Part shown: positions 1 through 64,000 of the stretch, one piece after another
How the letters are laid out: the number at the start of each line of letters is the position of its first letter
How positions within the stretch are numbered: position 1 is the stretch's first letter
Source: Acanthornis magna
Lineage: Eukaryota; Chordata; Aves; Passeriformes; Acanthizidae
Assembly: GCA_036785705.1 (NCBI GenBank)
Contig: JAWUZG010000980.1
Location: forward strand, 1-64,000
Length of the DNA: 64,000 nt
Direction of reading: 5' to 3'
Notes under the pieces: generated by a model
The model's database searches: none
The model's input: only the letters and a program-made list of their open reading frames with translations
What the model was told of the DNA's origin: nothing
Translations under genes and position numbers: made by a program

Positions 1-64000
<64,000 letters not shown>

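Overview
This window is a vertebrate, intron-rich gene region on the + strand. It holds the middle and C-terminal part of one gene, SMC1A, the SMC1-alpha ATPase subunit of cohesin. Twenty coding exons can be placed between 1101 and 63341. Together they cover residues about 138 to 1169 of the 1233-residue human protein (human numbering used throughout, by alignment from memory). The start of the gene (N-terminal head with the Walker A motif) lies before the window and the last 64 or so residues lie after it. All junctions are GT-AG. Eighteen of the 20 exons have exactly the codon number and phase expected from the human protein. The other two carry small frame-breaking differences: one missing G near 1172-1175, and an 8-bp tandem duplication at 42522-42537.

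The organism is most probably a bird. The protein is near-identical to vertebrate SMC1A, with substitutions that favour GC-rich codons (Lys to Arg; gains of Ala and Gly). The introns are almost wholly tandem repeats, as reported for the GC-rich small and dot microchromosomes of birds. A short stretch near 9433-9466 also resembles the 3' end of an avian CR1 LINE. The species cannot be named from this sequence.

Layout: exons E1 to E20 (window order; probably human exons 4 to 23 of 25) make up about 3.1 kb, or 5 percent of the window. E1 ends the N-terminal head and starts the coiled coil; E2-E6 are the N-terminal coiled-coil arm; E7-E9 the hinge; E10-E17 the returning arm; E18-E20 the C-terminal head, with the ABC signature motif (E19) and Walker B (E20). 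Nearly every base between exons belongs to a minisatellite or a longer-period satellite, and each intron has its own repeat family and its own strand bias in base composition.

The most striking feature is that most of these arrays have captured an exon edge. Their units contain either the end of the intron, the acceptor AG and the first 18-70 bases of the next exon, or the last 11-80 bases of an exon plus its donor. Well over 150 such decoy exon edges are present, and none contains a whole exon of this gene. The complete exon always joins the copy nearest to it: the last acceptor copy or the first donor copy. Several decoy families carry an in-frame stop just after the captured part. No second gene, RNA gene or promoter could be supported; the many long open frames on both strands are by-products of the tandem repeats.
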